Source: Sphingobacteriales bacterium
GTDB taxonomy: Bacteria > Bacteroidota > Bacteroidia > Sphingobacteriales > Sphingobacteriaceae
DNA: 64,000 nucleotides
Direction: 5' to 3'
NCBI GenBank assembly: GCA_014763615.1
Contig: JACXVB010000002.1
Location: forward strand, 62,001-126,000
Below are positions 1 through 8,039 of this stretch, piece after piece. The notes under the pieces were generated by a model. The model did not search any database, was not told where the DNA came from, and worked only from the letters and a program-made list of their open reading frames with translations. A program made the translations under genes and the position numbers. Each line of letters begins with the position of its first letter. Positions within the stretch are counted from its first letter, which is position 1.

Positions 1-222
1 AATAGCCTCATCAATGATACTTTGTGGATATTGATTCATTGCTAAAATCTTAATCGCGTTTCTATTCTTTAGTTTCCCTTGTTTGAGTTGATAATCAAAA
101 GCTACAGATTGATTGCTCACATCTTCGCTAAAATGATAGAGTTCATATTCATTAGCTAAAAGATCAGTTAGTTCAATATCATGTGTAGATGACAAATGAT
201 ATATTTTTCCTGAGCGATCATT
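1..222 (-). pseudogene. 5'-truncated MutS-family C-terminal fragment (runs off left edge)
   Basis: Reading the minus strand from 222 to the left edge gives 74 open codons that match the end of the MutS-family ATPase domain. Visible landmarks are STHDIEL (the switch motif after Walker B), then a YHF element, FDYQLKQGKLKNRNAIKIL and YPQSIIDEA. In the family this segment follows several hundred residues of core and Walker A/B. Here the frame is closed by TAA at 223-225, and the acyl-CoA dehydrogenase terminator and gene follow at once, so the N-terminal part is missing and has no room nearby. There is no plausible start codon before the conserved block. It is probably a decayed or rearranged remnant. 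An assembly join at the window edge is the main alternative. Known of the family: DNA mismatch or recombination-linked ATPases. A function for this fragment is unlikely. Confidence 0.7.
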
Positions 223-230
223 TTAAAACA

Positions 231-260
231 AAAAAGCTGCATGAATTCACGCAGCTTTTT
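231..260 (-). terminator. Rho-independent terminator of the acyl-CoA dehydrogenase gene
   Basis: A perfect inverted repeat, AAAAAGCTGC / GCAGCTTTTT, surrounds a 10-base loop. On the minus strand it is followed by a T-rich tail, 21 bases beyond the stop codon of the dehydrogenase gene. Confidence 0.85.
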
Positions 261-280
261 ATTTCATTGATTGTTAAATT

Positions 281-1453
281 TTATTTCAAAATTTCTCTCG
301 CGATTACAATTTTTTGGATTTCGCTGGTGCCTTCGCCGATGGTACACAACTTTGCATCTCTGTAAAATTTCTCTACCGGGAAATCCTTGGTATAACCATA
401 TCCACCAAAAATCTGAATGGCTTCTGTAGCAGCTCTAACACATACTTCTGATGCAAAATATTTAGCCATGGCAGATTCTTTGGTCATCTTCATACCTCTA
501 TTCTTTAAATCAGATGCTTGATAAATTAATAATTCTGCTGCTTCAATTTCTGTGGCTAAAACAGCCAATTTAAAAGAAATACCTTGAAAATTAGCGATTG
601 GTTGGCCAAACTGGTGACGTTCTTTAGCATAAGCCAAAGCTGCCTCATAAGCTCCTTTGGCAATACCCAAAGACAATGCCGCGATAGAAATTCTACCTCC
701 ATCTAATATTTTCATCGCTTGTTTAAAGCCATCCCCTACTGAGCCTAATAAATTCTCTTTTGGCACACGAACATTATCAAAAATGAGTTCTGTAGTTTCT
801 GATGCTCGCATTCCTAATTTATTCTCCTTTTTTCCGTGTGTAAACCCTGGTGTACCTTTTTCAATCACTAATGCAGATATACCTTTAGAATCGCCTTTTT
901 CGCCTGTCCTCACCATTACTACCGCCACATTTCCAGATTTACCATGCGTAATCCAGTTTTTAGCACCATTTACTAGATAATGATCTCCATCCAAAACTGC
1001 TGTGGTATTCATCCCCATGGCGTCAGAACCCGTATTGGCTTCGGTTAGCCCCCACGCTCCAATCCATTCTGCAGTGGCTAATTTAGGCAGCCACTTGCGC
1101 TTTTGTTCTTCGTTACCAAAAGTTAAGATATGATTGGTACAAAGTGAGTTATGTGCGGCAACCGATAATCCAATTGCACCACAAACTTTAGCGATTTCTT
1201 CAATCACTTTTACATACTCGAAATATCCTAAGCCGGAACCGCCATATTCTTCAGGAACTAAAACTCCCATTAAACCCAACTCACCTAATTGCTTAAAAAT
1301 TTCTATCGGAAAAATCTGGGCTTCATCCCATTCCATCAAATGAGGTTTGATGTTTTTTTGCGCAAAATCTTTAACCATTTGCGCAATCATCGTCTGATTT
1401 TCTGATTCGGTAAAATTATACCCTGCTGCTACTGTATCGTTCAAATTCATCAT
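281..1453 (-). CDS. Acyl-CoA dehydrogenase (short-chain type)
   Basis: A 390-residue FAD flavoenzyme that oxidises an acyl-CoA to the trans-2-enoyl-CoA and passes electrons to electron-transfer flavoprotein; it acts in cytoplasmic fatty-acid or branched-chain amino-acid breakdown. The three family domains are visible: the alpha-helical N-domain (about 15-130), the beta middle domain starting at [12 protein letters not shown], and the C-terminal helical domain with [11 protein letters not shown]. The catalytic glutamate is E374 in the GEGTSEIQ motif, the position used by short-chain (butyryl or isobutyryl-like) enzymes. Length is close to the usual 380. The first two codons are both ATG, so the start may be one codon later. 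It appears to be a single-gene unit: a terminator follows it, and palindromes lie upstream at 1502-1566. Substrate specificity cannot be read from the sequence. Confidence 0.95.
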   Translation of the reverse strand: MMNLNDTVAAGYNFTESENQTMIAQMVKDFAQKNIKPHLMEWDEAQIFPIEIFKQLGELGLMGVLVPEEYGGSGLGYFEYVKVIEEIAKVCGAIGLSVAAHNSLCTNHILTFGNEEQKRKWLPKLATAEWIGAWGLTEANTGSDAMGMNTTAVLDGDHYLVNGAKNWITHGKSGNVAVVMVRTGEKGDSKGISALVIEKGTPGFTHGKKENKLGMRASETTELIFDNVRVPKENLLGSVGDGFKQAMKILDGGRISIAALSLGIAKGAYEAALAYAKERHQFGQPIANFQGISFKLAVLATEIEAAELLIYQASDLKNRGMKMTKESAMAKYFASEVCVRAATEAIQIFGGYGYTKDFPVEKFYRDAKLCTIGEGTSEIQKIVIAREILK

Positions 1454-1501
1454 TTATTAATTGGTTTTTAGCAAAATACAGATTTCGCTAACAATAGTTT
1501 G

Positions 1502-1566
1502 TATCTAATTTGTTAGATAAAATTGAGCCAATTTGGTTTTTGGTTTAAATGATGAGTTTAAACTCA
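1502..1566. promoter_or_regulatory. Two palindromes upstream of the acyl-CoA dehydrogenase gene
   Basis: The spacer between apt and the dehydrogenase gene holds TATCTAA-TTTG-TTAGATA (1502-1519) and the perfect 14-base palindrome TGAGTTTAAACTCA (1553-1566). Their position upstream of the dehydrogenase start suggests operator sites for a dimeric regulator. The second might instead belong to the 3' end of apt. No regulator gene lies next to them. Confidence 0.35.
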
Positions 1567-1579
1567 GGAATCGAAAAAA

Positions 1580-2107
1580 TTAATAGCTTGCCAAAGAAAT
1601 ATTAATCTCAGAAAAATTTTTCAATCGCTCTTTGCCGTTTAAAAAATCTAGGCTAATCAGAAATGAAAATCCTGCTATTTCACCCTTCAATTTTTGGATT
1701 AACAAAGAGGAAGCCTCTACGGTACCGCCAGTAGCCAGCAAATCATCGTGAATCAACACTTTCTGTCCGGGTTTAAAGGCATCTTCATGTATCTCAATCA
1801 CCGCAGAACCATACTCTAAATCATAACTCTGCTGAATGGTTTTATAAGGTAGTTTACCCGCTTTTCTGATAGGGATAAATGGCTTATTCAGCCTGTTTGC
1901 AATCATCAATCCAAACAAAAATCCTCTACTTTCTATCCCTGCAATCACATCAAAATCAATAGATTTCAGTTGTTCTACAAACGCCTCTACAATTTCAGTA
2001 CATAGCTCTTGGTCTTTTAAAATTGGGGTAATATCTTTAAAAATGATACCTTCTTTAGGAAAGTCTTTAACATCTCTTACTGTTGATTTTATTTTTTGCT
2101 CTATCAT
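1580..2107 (-). CDS. apt: Adenine phosphoribosyltransferase
   Basis: Cytoplasmic purine-salvage enzyme converting adenine and PRPP to AMP and pyrophosphate. The 175-residue product matches the family length. The type I phosphoribosyltransferase PRPP loop is at about 117-129 (VLIHDDLLATGGT), preceded by the GIESRGFLFG segment (about 57-66) and the KAGKLPY loop (about 82-88) typical of Apt. Its ATG shares one base with the TAA stop of the upstream helix-hairpin-helix gene (TAATG), so the two are probably translationally coupled. The pairing with a ComEA-like protein may be coincidental operon packing. No anomaly is seen in the protein. Confidence 0.97.
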   Translation of the reverse strand: MIEQKIKSTVRDVKDFPKEGIIFKDITPILKDQELCTEIVEAFVEQLKSIDFDVIAGIESRGFLFGLMIANRLNKPFIPIRKAGKLPYKTIQQSYDLEYGSAVIEIHEDAFKPGQKVLIHDDLLATGGTVEASSLLIQKLKGEIAGFSFLISLDFLNGKERLKNFSEINISLASY

Positions 2108-3015
2108 TAAAACGAAATGTATGGTGTTATTTTTTGGATCAATTCTGCGTTTAAAATCGCAATTTTAGATAAATCTTCCGGACTTTTGTAATTACCATGT
2201 TGAATTCGATAATTAATAATGGCATTCATCTGCTTATAGCTGAGGTAAGGGAAGTTTCTAAACTCCTCGAAAGTGCAAGTATTCACATTAATTTGCTTTA
2301 ACTTTCCTTGCGTGTTGATGGTTTGATTTTTAATTTGCTCGTATTTGGCAGAATCTAAGCCCCAAACCTCCATCAACTGTTCCTTTTTGTAGAAACCTCC
2401 CAAACGATTTCTATATTTTACGATTCTTGAGGCAAAGGCAGGCCCAATTCCTCTAATTTTAGTAAACTCGGCAGAATCCGCAGTGGCAATATCAACTTCA
2501 ACCTTTATTGCCGCAGGTTTTGTGTATTCTTTATATTCTTGATAAGATTTTTGAGGTTCATACTCACTTTTATTTTCAGGAAGTTGGATGTACGGTTCTA
2601 ATTTTTCATAAAGTTCTGGCTTAATTACATACATTTTCTTTACATCGGCTTTGGTTCTAAACTGACCTCCTTTGCTCTCGTAATTTTTTATTGACCTTGC
2701 TTGTTTTTCCGATAATCCCAACTTCATCCAATCTTCTATGGGTAAATGATTAGGATTAAAATTAAAAAGCGTGGCTTGATGATTTTCGTTTGTGATGCTT
2801 AAATCATTATTTGTATCTTCATACTTTTGATTGAAACTTTCTATTTCCTTAATCTTCGGGTTGATGGTTTCAATGGTAATTTTAGTGGGAGGAGTTATAA
2901 ATTTTTCAAACACATAAGGAGCTAAATAAATGAGCAGCAAAATGATGAAGAAAACGATGATTCCTCTAAATTCTTTTCGAGTAATTTCAAGATGTTTTTT
3001 AAGCTTCTGATTCAT
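2107..3015 (-). CDS. Membrane-anchored ComEA-like helix-hairpin-helix protein
   Basis: A 302-residue protein with one N-terminal membrane segment (about 18-35), a variable linker and repeated helix-hairpin-helix DNA-binding units. The clearest units are KIRGIGPAFASRIVKYR (about 186-202), the segment around FPYLSYKQMNAIINYR (about 255-270), and an earlier degenerate unit near LGLSEKQARSIKNY (about 99-112). ComEA proteins bind incoming double-stranded DNA during natural transformation. Bacteroidota forms like this one carry extra HhH repeats and their role is not well established. It is the first gene of a two-gene unit with apt, overlapping it by one base. The membrane anchor predicts that the HhH part lies outside the cytoplasmic membrane. 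DNA uptake is an inference from the family. Confidence 0.8.
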   Translation of the reverse strand: MNQKLKKHLEITRKEFRGIIVFFIILLLIYLAPYVFEKFITPPTKITIETINPKIKEIESFNQKYEDTNNDLSITNENHQATLFNFNPNHLPIEDWMKLGLSEKQARSIKNYESKGGQFRTKADVKKMYVIKPELYEKLEPYIQLPENKSEYEPQKSYQEYKEYTKPAAIKVEVDIATADSAEFTKIRGIGPAFASRIVKYRNRLGGFYKKEQLMEVWGLDSAKYEQIKNQTINTQGKLKQINVNTCTFEEFRNFPYLSYKQMNAIINYRIQHGNYKSPEDLSKIAILNAELIQKITPYISF

Positions 3016-3108
3016 AGTTAAATAGAGAATATAAATTTAAATTAAAACTTAATAAGTTGCAATACCAGAAAAAAGGTATTTTAACTTTAAACATTGATAT
3101 TTGCACTG

Positions 3109-4863
3109 ATGAAAATCATAACCTCTGAAGAATTTGCAAAAGCAACCAAATTAAACAAGCTAAGGATGCCTGGCTTGGCCTCATTGTTAATGGAAATTAT
3201 GAAGATTAACGATGTGAATGAAACCTTCGAAAAGGCTGAACAATTTGAGGGTGTTGAATTTGTAGATGAAATATTGAGATTAGTTGGGGTAAAAGTTGAA
3301 GTAAATGAAAATGACTTTAAAAACATCCCTTTAGAAGGTGCATTTACGGCGATAGCAAATCATCCTTACGGTGGTATAGAAGGTTTAGTTCTCATTAAGA
3401 TTCTTTGCGCCATCAGGCCTGATGCCAAAGTGATGGCAAATTTTATCCTTAAAAAAATCCCTAACCTCAGCGATTTCTTTGTGGCCGTAAATCCTTTTGA
3501 AAATGTAGAACACTCTAGTAGCATTAGTGGGATAAAAACCACTTTAAACTTATTGAATAATGGCACTCCAATTGGTATTTTTCCAGCAGGTGAAGTTTCA
3601 ACTTATAAAATTGGACAACAGCAGATTACCGATAAATTATGGCATCCTGTGGTTGGCAAATTAATTACCAAATCAAAAGTTCCAGTTTTACCCATTTATT
3701 TCCATGGAAATAATGGTTTGCTTTTTAACCTTTTAGCTTTAATTCATCCTACCTTAAGAACTGCTAAATTACCTTCAGAATTATTCAACAAAAAAGGACA
3801 TACCATTAAGGTTAGAATTGGAAAACCGATAGCTTATGAAGATATTCCAAATAAAGACAATGTAAATTCTATGTTGGCATTTTTAAGAGCTAAAACTTAT
3901 GCTCTGGGTGCCGGACTAGAAAACGAAAAAAAAATATTTAATCCTCGAAACCTATTTAAAGTAAACCGAGAACCTGAGAATTTAATCCAAGCAATTTCTA
4001 CAGATTTAATGGAAAAAGAGGTTGAAAATCTTAGAGAAAACTTTAAGGTTTGTACCGAGAAAAATTATGAGGTTTTTATAACACCAACTTCACACATTCC
4101 AAACATCATTAAAGAAATCGGACGTTTAAGAGAAGTAACTTTTAGAGAAGTTGGCGAGGGAACTAATAAATCTTTGGATTTAGATGGATACGATATTTAT
4201 TATAATCATTTATTTATTTGGGATGTTGAGGCTAAAATGATTGTTGGTGCATACAGAATTGGGAAAGGCGATGAAATTTTTTACAGCTACGGGAAAAAAG
4301 GATTTTACACGGCAGAATTATTTAAGATTAAATCGCAGTTTAGCCCGGTTTTAAGAAGCAGTTTAGAACTTGGCCGCTCATGGATTAGGAAAGAATATCA
4401 ACAAAGACCACTCCCTTTATTCCTATTATGGAAAGGTATCCTAAAATACCTAATAGATAACCCAAGATATCGTTATTTAATCGGACCTGTTTCTATCAGT
4501 AATGCTTTTAGCAAATTCTCCAAATCACTTATTGTAAACTTTATCTATCAAAATCATTTTGATCATGAAATGGCCCAAATGGTGAAGCCAAGAAAAAAGT
4601 TTAAAGTAGATTTTTCTAAAATTGACGCTAATTTACTTACCGCTTCTAGTAGCTCTTTAAAAAATCTGGACAGTTTAATTGCTGAGATTGAGACTTCACA
4701 TATCAAAGTTCCTGTTTTATTAAGGCAATATATTTCGCTTAACGCAAAAATTATTTGCTTTAATATCGACCCAAAATTTTCTGATTGTTTAGACGGATTT
4801 TTAGTTCTCGATTTAGAAAATGTACCTGCTGACATGATTGAAAAACTGGGCAAAAATATTTAG
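3109..4863 (+). CDS. olsF: Fused lysophospholipid acyltransferase/GNAT-like protein, probable OlsF-type ornithine lipid synthase
   Basis: A 584-residue two-domain protein. The N-terminal half is a PlsC-like acyltransferase with an NHPYGGIEG block (about 84-92) in place of the classical HX4D motif, followed by FPAGE. The C-terminal half resembles the OlsB/hemolysin-type N-acyltransferase: GRLREVTFREVGEG and, after a short gap, a HLFIWD and GAYRIG segment. In the OlsF family (described in Serratia and Flavobacterium) the C-terminal domain makes the 3-hydroxyacyl amide of ornithine and the N-terminal domain adds the ester-linked fatty acid, giving the phosphorus-free membrane lipid. I chose the ATG at 3109; an upstream in-frame TTG at 3094 would add five residues. 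The gene stands alone between opposing and following units. The domain order fits OlsF; the substrate is inferred from that architecture. Confidence 0.75.
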   Translation: MKIITSEEFAKATKLNKLRMPGLASLLMEIMKINDVNETFEKAEQFEGVEFVDEILRLVGVKVEVNENDFKNIPLEGAFTAIANHPYGGIEGLVLIKILCAIRPDAKVMANFILKKIPNLSDFFVAVNPFENVEHSSSISGIKTTLNLLNNGTPIGIFPAGEVSTYKIGQQQITDKLWHPVVGKLITKSKVPVLPIYFHGNNGLLFNLLALIHPTLRTAKLPSELFNKKGHTIKVRIGKPIAYEDIPNKDNVNSMLAFLRAKTYALGAGLENEKKIFNPRNLFKVNREPENLIQAISTDLMEKEVENLRENFKVCTEKNYEVFITPTSHIPNIIKEIGRLREVTFREVGEGTNKSLDLDGYDIYYNHLFIWDVEAKMIVGAYRIGKGDEIFYSYGKKGFYTAELFKIKSQFSPVLRSSLELGRSWIRKEYQQRPLPLFLLWKGILKYLIDNPRYRYLIGPVSISNAFSKFSKSLIVNFIYQNHFDHEMAQMVKPRKKFKVDFSKIDANLLTASSSSLKNLDSLIAEIETSHIKVPVLLRQYISLNAKIICFNIDPKFSDCLDGFLVLDLENVPADMIEKLGKNI

Positions 4864-4898
4864 TGAAGAAATATTACTTTTTTCTTGTAATAATCTAG

Positions 4899-5192
4899 AT
4901 GATAGAGTTACTCATTATCAAAATGAAAGCAATGGAAAATCTAGAAACAAAAAATGAAACTAAGTCATACGATATCAATAGATTAGGATATGTAGGATTA
5001 TTATCTGCCGGAATTATTTTCTTATTTTTAAGGGATTGGTCAACAGCAGCAATTATGTTAGGTATTGCTTTAGTATTTGATCCCTTTAATACAAAAATTA
5101 CATTTATTAAAAGACCGCTTTGGCAAAGAGCTTTGCTCATCATTCACTTAGCTTTGGTTTTTGGAGTATTTGGTATAGAGATTTTTAGCTAG
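4899..5192 (+). CDS. Small integral membrane protein upstream of the ECF sigma factor
   Basis: Not recognised. The product is at most 97 residues, with a polar N-terminus and about three hydrophobic segments (roughly 32-45, 50-62 and 77-95). In-frame ATGs at 4899, 4923 and 4932 are all possible; the last gives a start MENLETKNETK. The stop lies only eight bases before the TTG start of the sigma factor, so the two are very likely cotranscribed. With the membrane protein after the sigma gene it forms a three-gene set that could be a sigma/anti-sigma module, but no anti-sigma domain can be identified here. Confidence 0.65.
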   Translation: MIELLIIKMKAMENLETKNETKSYDINRLGYVGLLSAGIIFLFLRDWSTAAIMLGIALVFDPFNTKITFIKRPLWQRALLIIHLALVFGVFGIEIFS

Positions 5193-5200
5193 AATTTTAT

Positions 5201-5683
5201 TTGAACGAAAGCACATTTATTCAGGAAATAAATAAATGCAAGGGAATGATTCTGAAATTAATCAGTCTCTATGCTGATTCTATTGAAGATCGTAATGATC
5301 TTTATCAGGAGATTTTATTTAATGCTTGGAAAAGTATCCAATCTTTTCAAGGAAAATCAAAATTCAGTACTTGGTTGTACCAAGTGGCACTCAACACTAT
5401 TCTCACTTTCAATAGAAAAAGCAAAAAACCAATTAGTTATCACGATACAATGGAAGATTTGATTGTTTCTGTACCTCCACAAACTGATAAAAAAGAAGAT
5501 ATACAACGTTTGTATCAAGCTATAAGGCAGCTTTCAGAAACAGATAGAGTAATCATTACTTTACATTTGGAAGGTTATGATCATCCGGAAATAGCAGATA
5601 TTTTAGGGATTACATCAAACTATATTGGGGTAAAACTCTACCGAATAAAAAATCAGTTACAAGCCTTGTTAAAACAGATTTAA
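5201..5683 (+). CDS. RNA polymerase ECF-type sigma factor
   Basis: A 160-residue sigma-70 family protein of the extracytoplasmic function group. Region 2 covers about 30-66 (DRNDLYQEILFNAWKSI, then STWLYQVALN), which binds core polymerase and the -10 region. Region 4 covers about 110-155 (LSETDRVIITLHLEGYDHPEIA followed by a helix-turn-helix). Regions 1 and 3 are absent, as usual. The start is TTG at 5201; the next ATG would cut into the protein after residue 15. It sits between two genes for small membrane proteins, 8 bases after one and 1 base before the other, which suggests membrane control of its activity. The target promoters are unknown. Confidence 0.9.
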   Translation: MNESTFIQEINKCKGMILKLISLYADSIEDRNDLYQEILFNAWKSIQSFQGKSKFSTWLYQVALNTILTFNRKSKKPISYHDTMEDLIVSVPPQTDKKEDIQRLYQAIRQLSETDRVIITLHLEGYDHPEIADILGITSNYIGVKLYRIKNQLQALLKQI

Positions 5684-5684
5684 G

Positions 5685-6299
5685 ATGAATTTACAAGAAA
5701 TTTGGAAGGCAACGGAAGCATCCTCTGAGCAGCTACCAGAAATAAAAAGTTTAGCTCAAATTCAATCTCATGGATTGAAAAATCCATTAAAAAAAGCAAA
5801 GAATATGCTGGGTAAAAATATCATTTTCAGCATCATCATTTGCCTCATATACATTCCCATTATTTTCATTTACCAATTTTGGCAAATTCAACTTTTTATA
5901 GGTATAACTTTGATATTTACAATTTGGGCAGGATGGACGGCTTTTGATTTATATAGAAGTATTAAACCTAATGTAAGTGCAGACAATCTATTAAATGAGT
6001 TAAAAAGAGTAGTGAGCACTTTAAATCAATGGATTAAAGTTCAAATTAAAGTTGCGCTATTAATCTACCCTATTAGTGCAACTGGAGGATATTTTTTGGG
6101 TGGAGTAATTGGTTCTGGAAAAAATGTTGAGGAATTTATGAGTAAACCTATTGCTTTATATGCCTTAATTATCAGTATTCTTGTTTTAACACCAACAGGT
6201 TATTTTCTCTCAAAATGGTTATTCCATAAATCTTTTGGAAAATCAATTGAACAAATGAATAAAATCATTGCAGAATTAACAGAAACTGAAAATAGCTAA
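5685..6299 (+). CDS. Multi-span membrane protein coupled to the ECF sigma factor (possible anti-sigma factor)
   Basis: A 204-residue protein with a soluble N-terminus of about 45 residues (MNLQEIWKATEASSEQLPE) and four hydrophobic spans: two close together near 45-90, one near 123-145, and one near 155-180. The ATG begins one base after the TAA stop of the sigma gene. Short proteins with a cytoplasmic N-terminal region and membrane spans directly behind an ECF sigma gene are often anti-sigma factors, and Bacteroidota carry many without a zinc anti-sigma motif. No HxxxCxxC motif is present. The anti-sigma role is inferred from position only. A strong terminator follows at 6411-6441. Confidence 0.65.
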   Translation: MNLQEIWKATEASSEQLPEIKSLAQIQSHGLKNPLKKAKNMLGKNIIFSIIICLIYIPIIFIYQFWQIQLFIGITLIFTIWAGWTAFDLYRSIKPNVSADNLLNELKRVVSTLNQWIKVQIKVALLIYPISATGGYFLGGVIGSGKNVEEFMSKPIALYALIISILVLTPTGYFLSKWLFHKSFGKSIEQMNKIIAELTETENS

Positions 6300-6410
6300 T
6301 CAGTTCATAACTGCATCGTTTTTTCTACACACACCTAATTTAACAAAACCTAGAAAATAATAAACGAAGATTGTTTAAAGGATTTTTACAACTGGCATAG
6401 GATTAAAACA

Positions 6411-6441
6411 GAAAAGGCTTCTGAAAATCAGAAGCCTTTTC
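6411..6441. terminator. Bidirectional terminator between convergent genes
   Basis: A perfect 14-base-pair stem (GAAAAGGCTTCTGA paired with TCAGAAGCCTTTTC) closes on a three-base AAA loop, between the sigma-factor operon (+) and the lipoprotein gene (-). The A/T ends allow it to act in both directions. Confidence 0.85.
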
Positions 6442-6460
6442 AATAAAATTTAGGATTTTA

Positions 6461-7897
6461 TTATTTTACAGCACCAGGAGTAGTATATGGTAATAATTGA
6501 GGATCGTAAGAAGCCCAACCTGCTGTCCAATCTGTGGTACCAAAAGCACCTACATAATTAACTTTTTCAAAGAAAGAGTCAGCAACTTTTGCATTTGTAA
6601 AAGCAGGAGTAGAAGTTGCTAAAATAGAACCTGATTTAGGTAAGAAATTTGGTTTACCCGGATTAGCAAATTCAGAAGGGTATTTTGCCGGATCAGTAAG
6701 TAAATCACTAGCATATAAAGTATTAATAAAGTTGTTTTCTAAAGCCATTTGAGCAGAAAAATCGGCTTTATTCTCTCCTTTAATTGCATTACTAGAATTT
6801 TTAATAAAACCAATGATGTTATTTTGAAACGCTAAATCGCCATCTAAATAATTCTTAGAAGTAGCTTTAGCAGTAGCAACTTTAGAATCGTCGATGTAAA
6901 TTCCATCTACATAAGCTACGAAAACTGAGTTAAAAGTGCTTAAAGCAGAATTACGACGAATTTGTGCTGCGTGTTGATAATTTGCATTAAGATTAGAAGT
7001 TCCTTTACTCGCTGTTGTAGAAGCTAAAGGACCAACCATGGTTAAGTTTGAAAATATGGCTGATGTTTGTGGGGTTTTATCACTTCCACTACCGTCATTA
7101 TCAGACTCAAAACCATTTGATCCAGAAACGTCGGCTATTGTTGGGAATCTTTGAGCTAATGCAAATTGAACTTTACCTGAGTATCCAAAGTCAGTATCAA
7201 AATCATCATCCAAGCCGCCAATAGCCATTAAGTGTTTACAATTCACAGTTCCACCAAACCATTCGTAAGAATCATCGCCAGAAAGGAAAACTTCTACATA
7301 ATCAATAGTAGTTCCATCTCCAACACCCCCAAAAGTTAAACCATTAATTTCGTTATCAGGTGAAAGTGGAACTCCTGCAAACTCGATGCGAACATATTTC
7401 ATTGTACCTGAATTATCATGAGGATCATTTCCTCCAAATAGCGCTTCAGCATTACCAGTACTGATACCTTCTATCGAATTATCTGTACCTTGATTTACGG
7501 GTGCTTTACCCAACAAAACAACCCCACCCCAATCTTGAGATTTTCTCTCACCAGCAGGACGAGCAGAAGTAAAAACGATTGGCTTATCAGCTGTACCCAC
7601 TGCATTAATTTTTGCTCCTCTTGTAATTACCAGCGAGCCAGAACCTGCTGCCGTTTTACTTCCTTTAATGATGGTTCCAGGCTCAATTGTTAAAGTTGCG
7701 CCATTGGTGACATAAATAATTTTATTTAAAAAATAAATTTTATCAGCCGTCCAAGTGGTATTGCTTGTAATATCACCAGAAACAGTAACCTCGTTAGTTG
7801 GTGTTGGTGTTGGATTCGGATTTGTTGATGAATTTTTAGAGCAGCTAGCTATAACTATAGATAACGCTGTGAAAATAATAAGTGCTTGTTTTTTCAT
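6461..7897 (-). CDS. Surface lipoprotein with beta-helix-like repeats, partner of the TonB receptor
   Basis: A 478-residue predicted lipoprotein. The signal peptide ends in a lipobox (IAS-C19), followed by a Ser/Thr/Asn/Pro linker (about 22-35). The body is rich in Gly, Asn and Asp with repeated short strands, including GATLTIEPGTIIKG and a DDSYEWFGGTVNCKHL segment, suggesting a right-handed beta-helix. Similar proteins in Bacteroidota are usually annotated only as hypothetical or T9SS-type proteins. Here it lies 142 bases downstream of a TonB-dependent receptor gene on the same strand, so it probably collects or presents the ligand imported by that receptor. The ligand cannot be read from the sequence. 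No T9SS C-terminal sorting domain is visible; the protein ends in TTPGAVK. Confidence 0.75.
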   Translation of the reverse strand: MKKQALIIFTALSIVIASCSKNSSTNPNPTPTPTNEVTVSGDITSNTTWTADKIYFLNKIIYVTNGATLTIEPGTIIKGSKTAAGSGSLVITRGAKINAVGTADKPIVFTSARPAGERKSQDWGGVVLLGKAPVNQGTDNSIEGISTGNAEALFGGNDPHDNSGTMKYVRIEFAGVPLSPDNEINGLTFGGVGDGTTIDYVEVFLSGDDSYEWFGGTVNCKHLMAIGGLDDDFDTDFGYSGKVQFALAQRFPTIADVSGSNGFESDNDGSGSDKTPQTSAIFSNLTMVGPLASTTASKGTSNLNANYQHAAQIRRNSALSTFNSVFVAYVDGIYIDDSKVATAKATSKNYLDGDLAFQNNIIGFIKNSSNAIKGENKADFSAQMALENNFINTLYASDLLTDPAKYPSEFANPGKPNFLPKSGSILATSTPAFTNAKVADSFFEKVNYVGAFGTTDWTAGWASYDPQLLPYTTPGAVK

Positions 7898-8039
7898 TTT
7901 GCTTTTTTTCAGTTTAATATTATTTGCTTTTTCTTTCTATTTTATATTAATGCAAAGTTGATTAAACCATGTTAACTGATTGTTAGCTCTTGTTTACCAA
8001 AAGATTACCCTTATGTTATCTTATTGTTTTTCTATACTG

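Noticed and set aside
657-980. A 107-codon frame opposite the acyl-CoA dehydrogenase
   Set aside because: It is antisense to a certain gene and shows no domain or ribosome-binding context.
3094-3108. TTG start of the OlsF-like gene
   Set aside because: It would add only five residues before a good ATG at 3109; the ATG is preferred.
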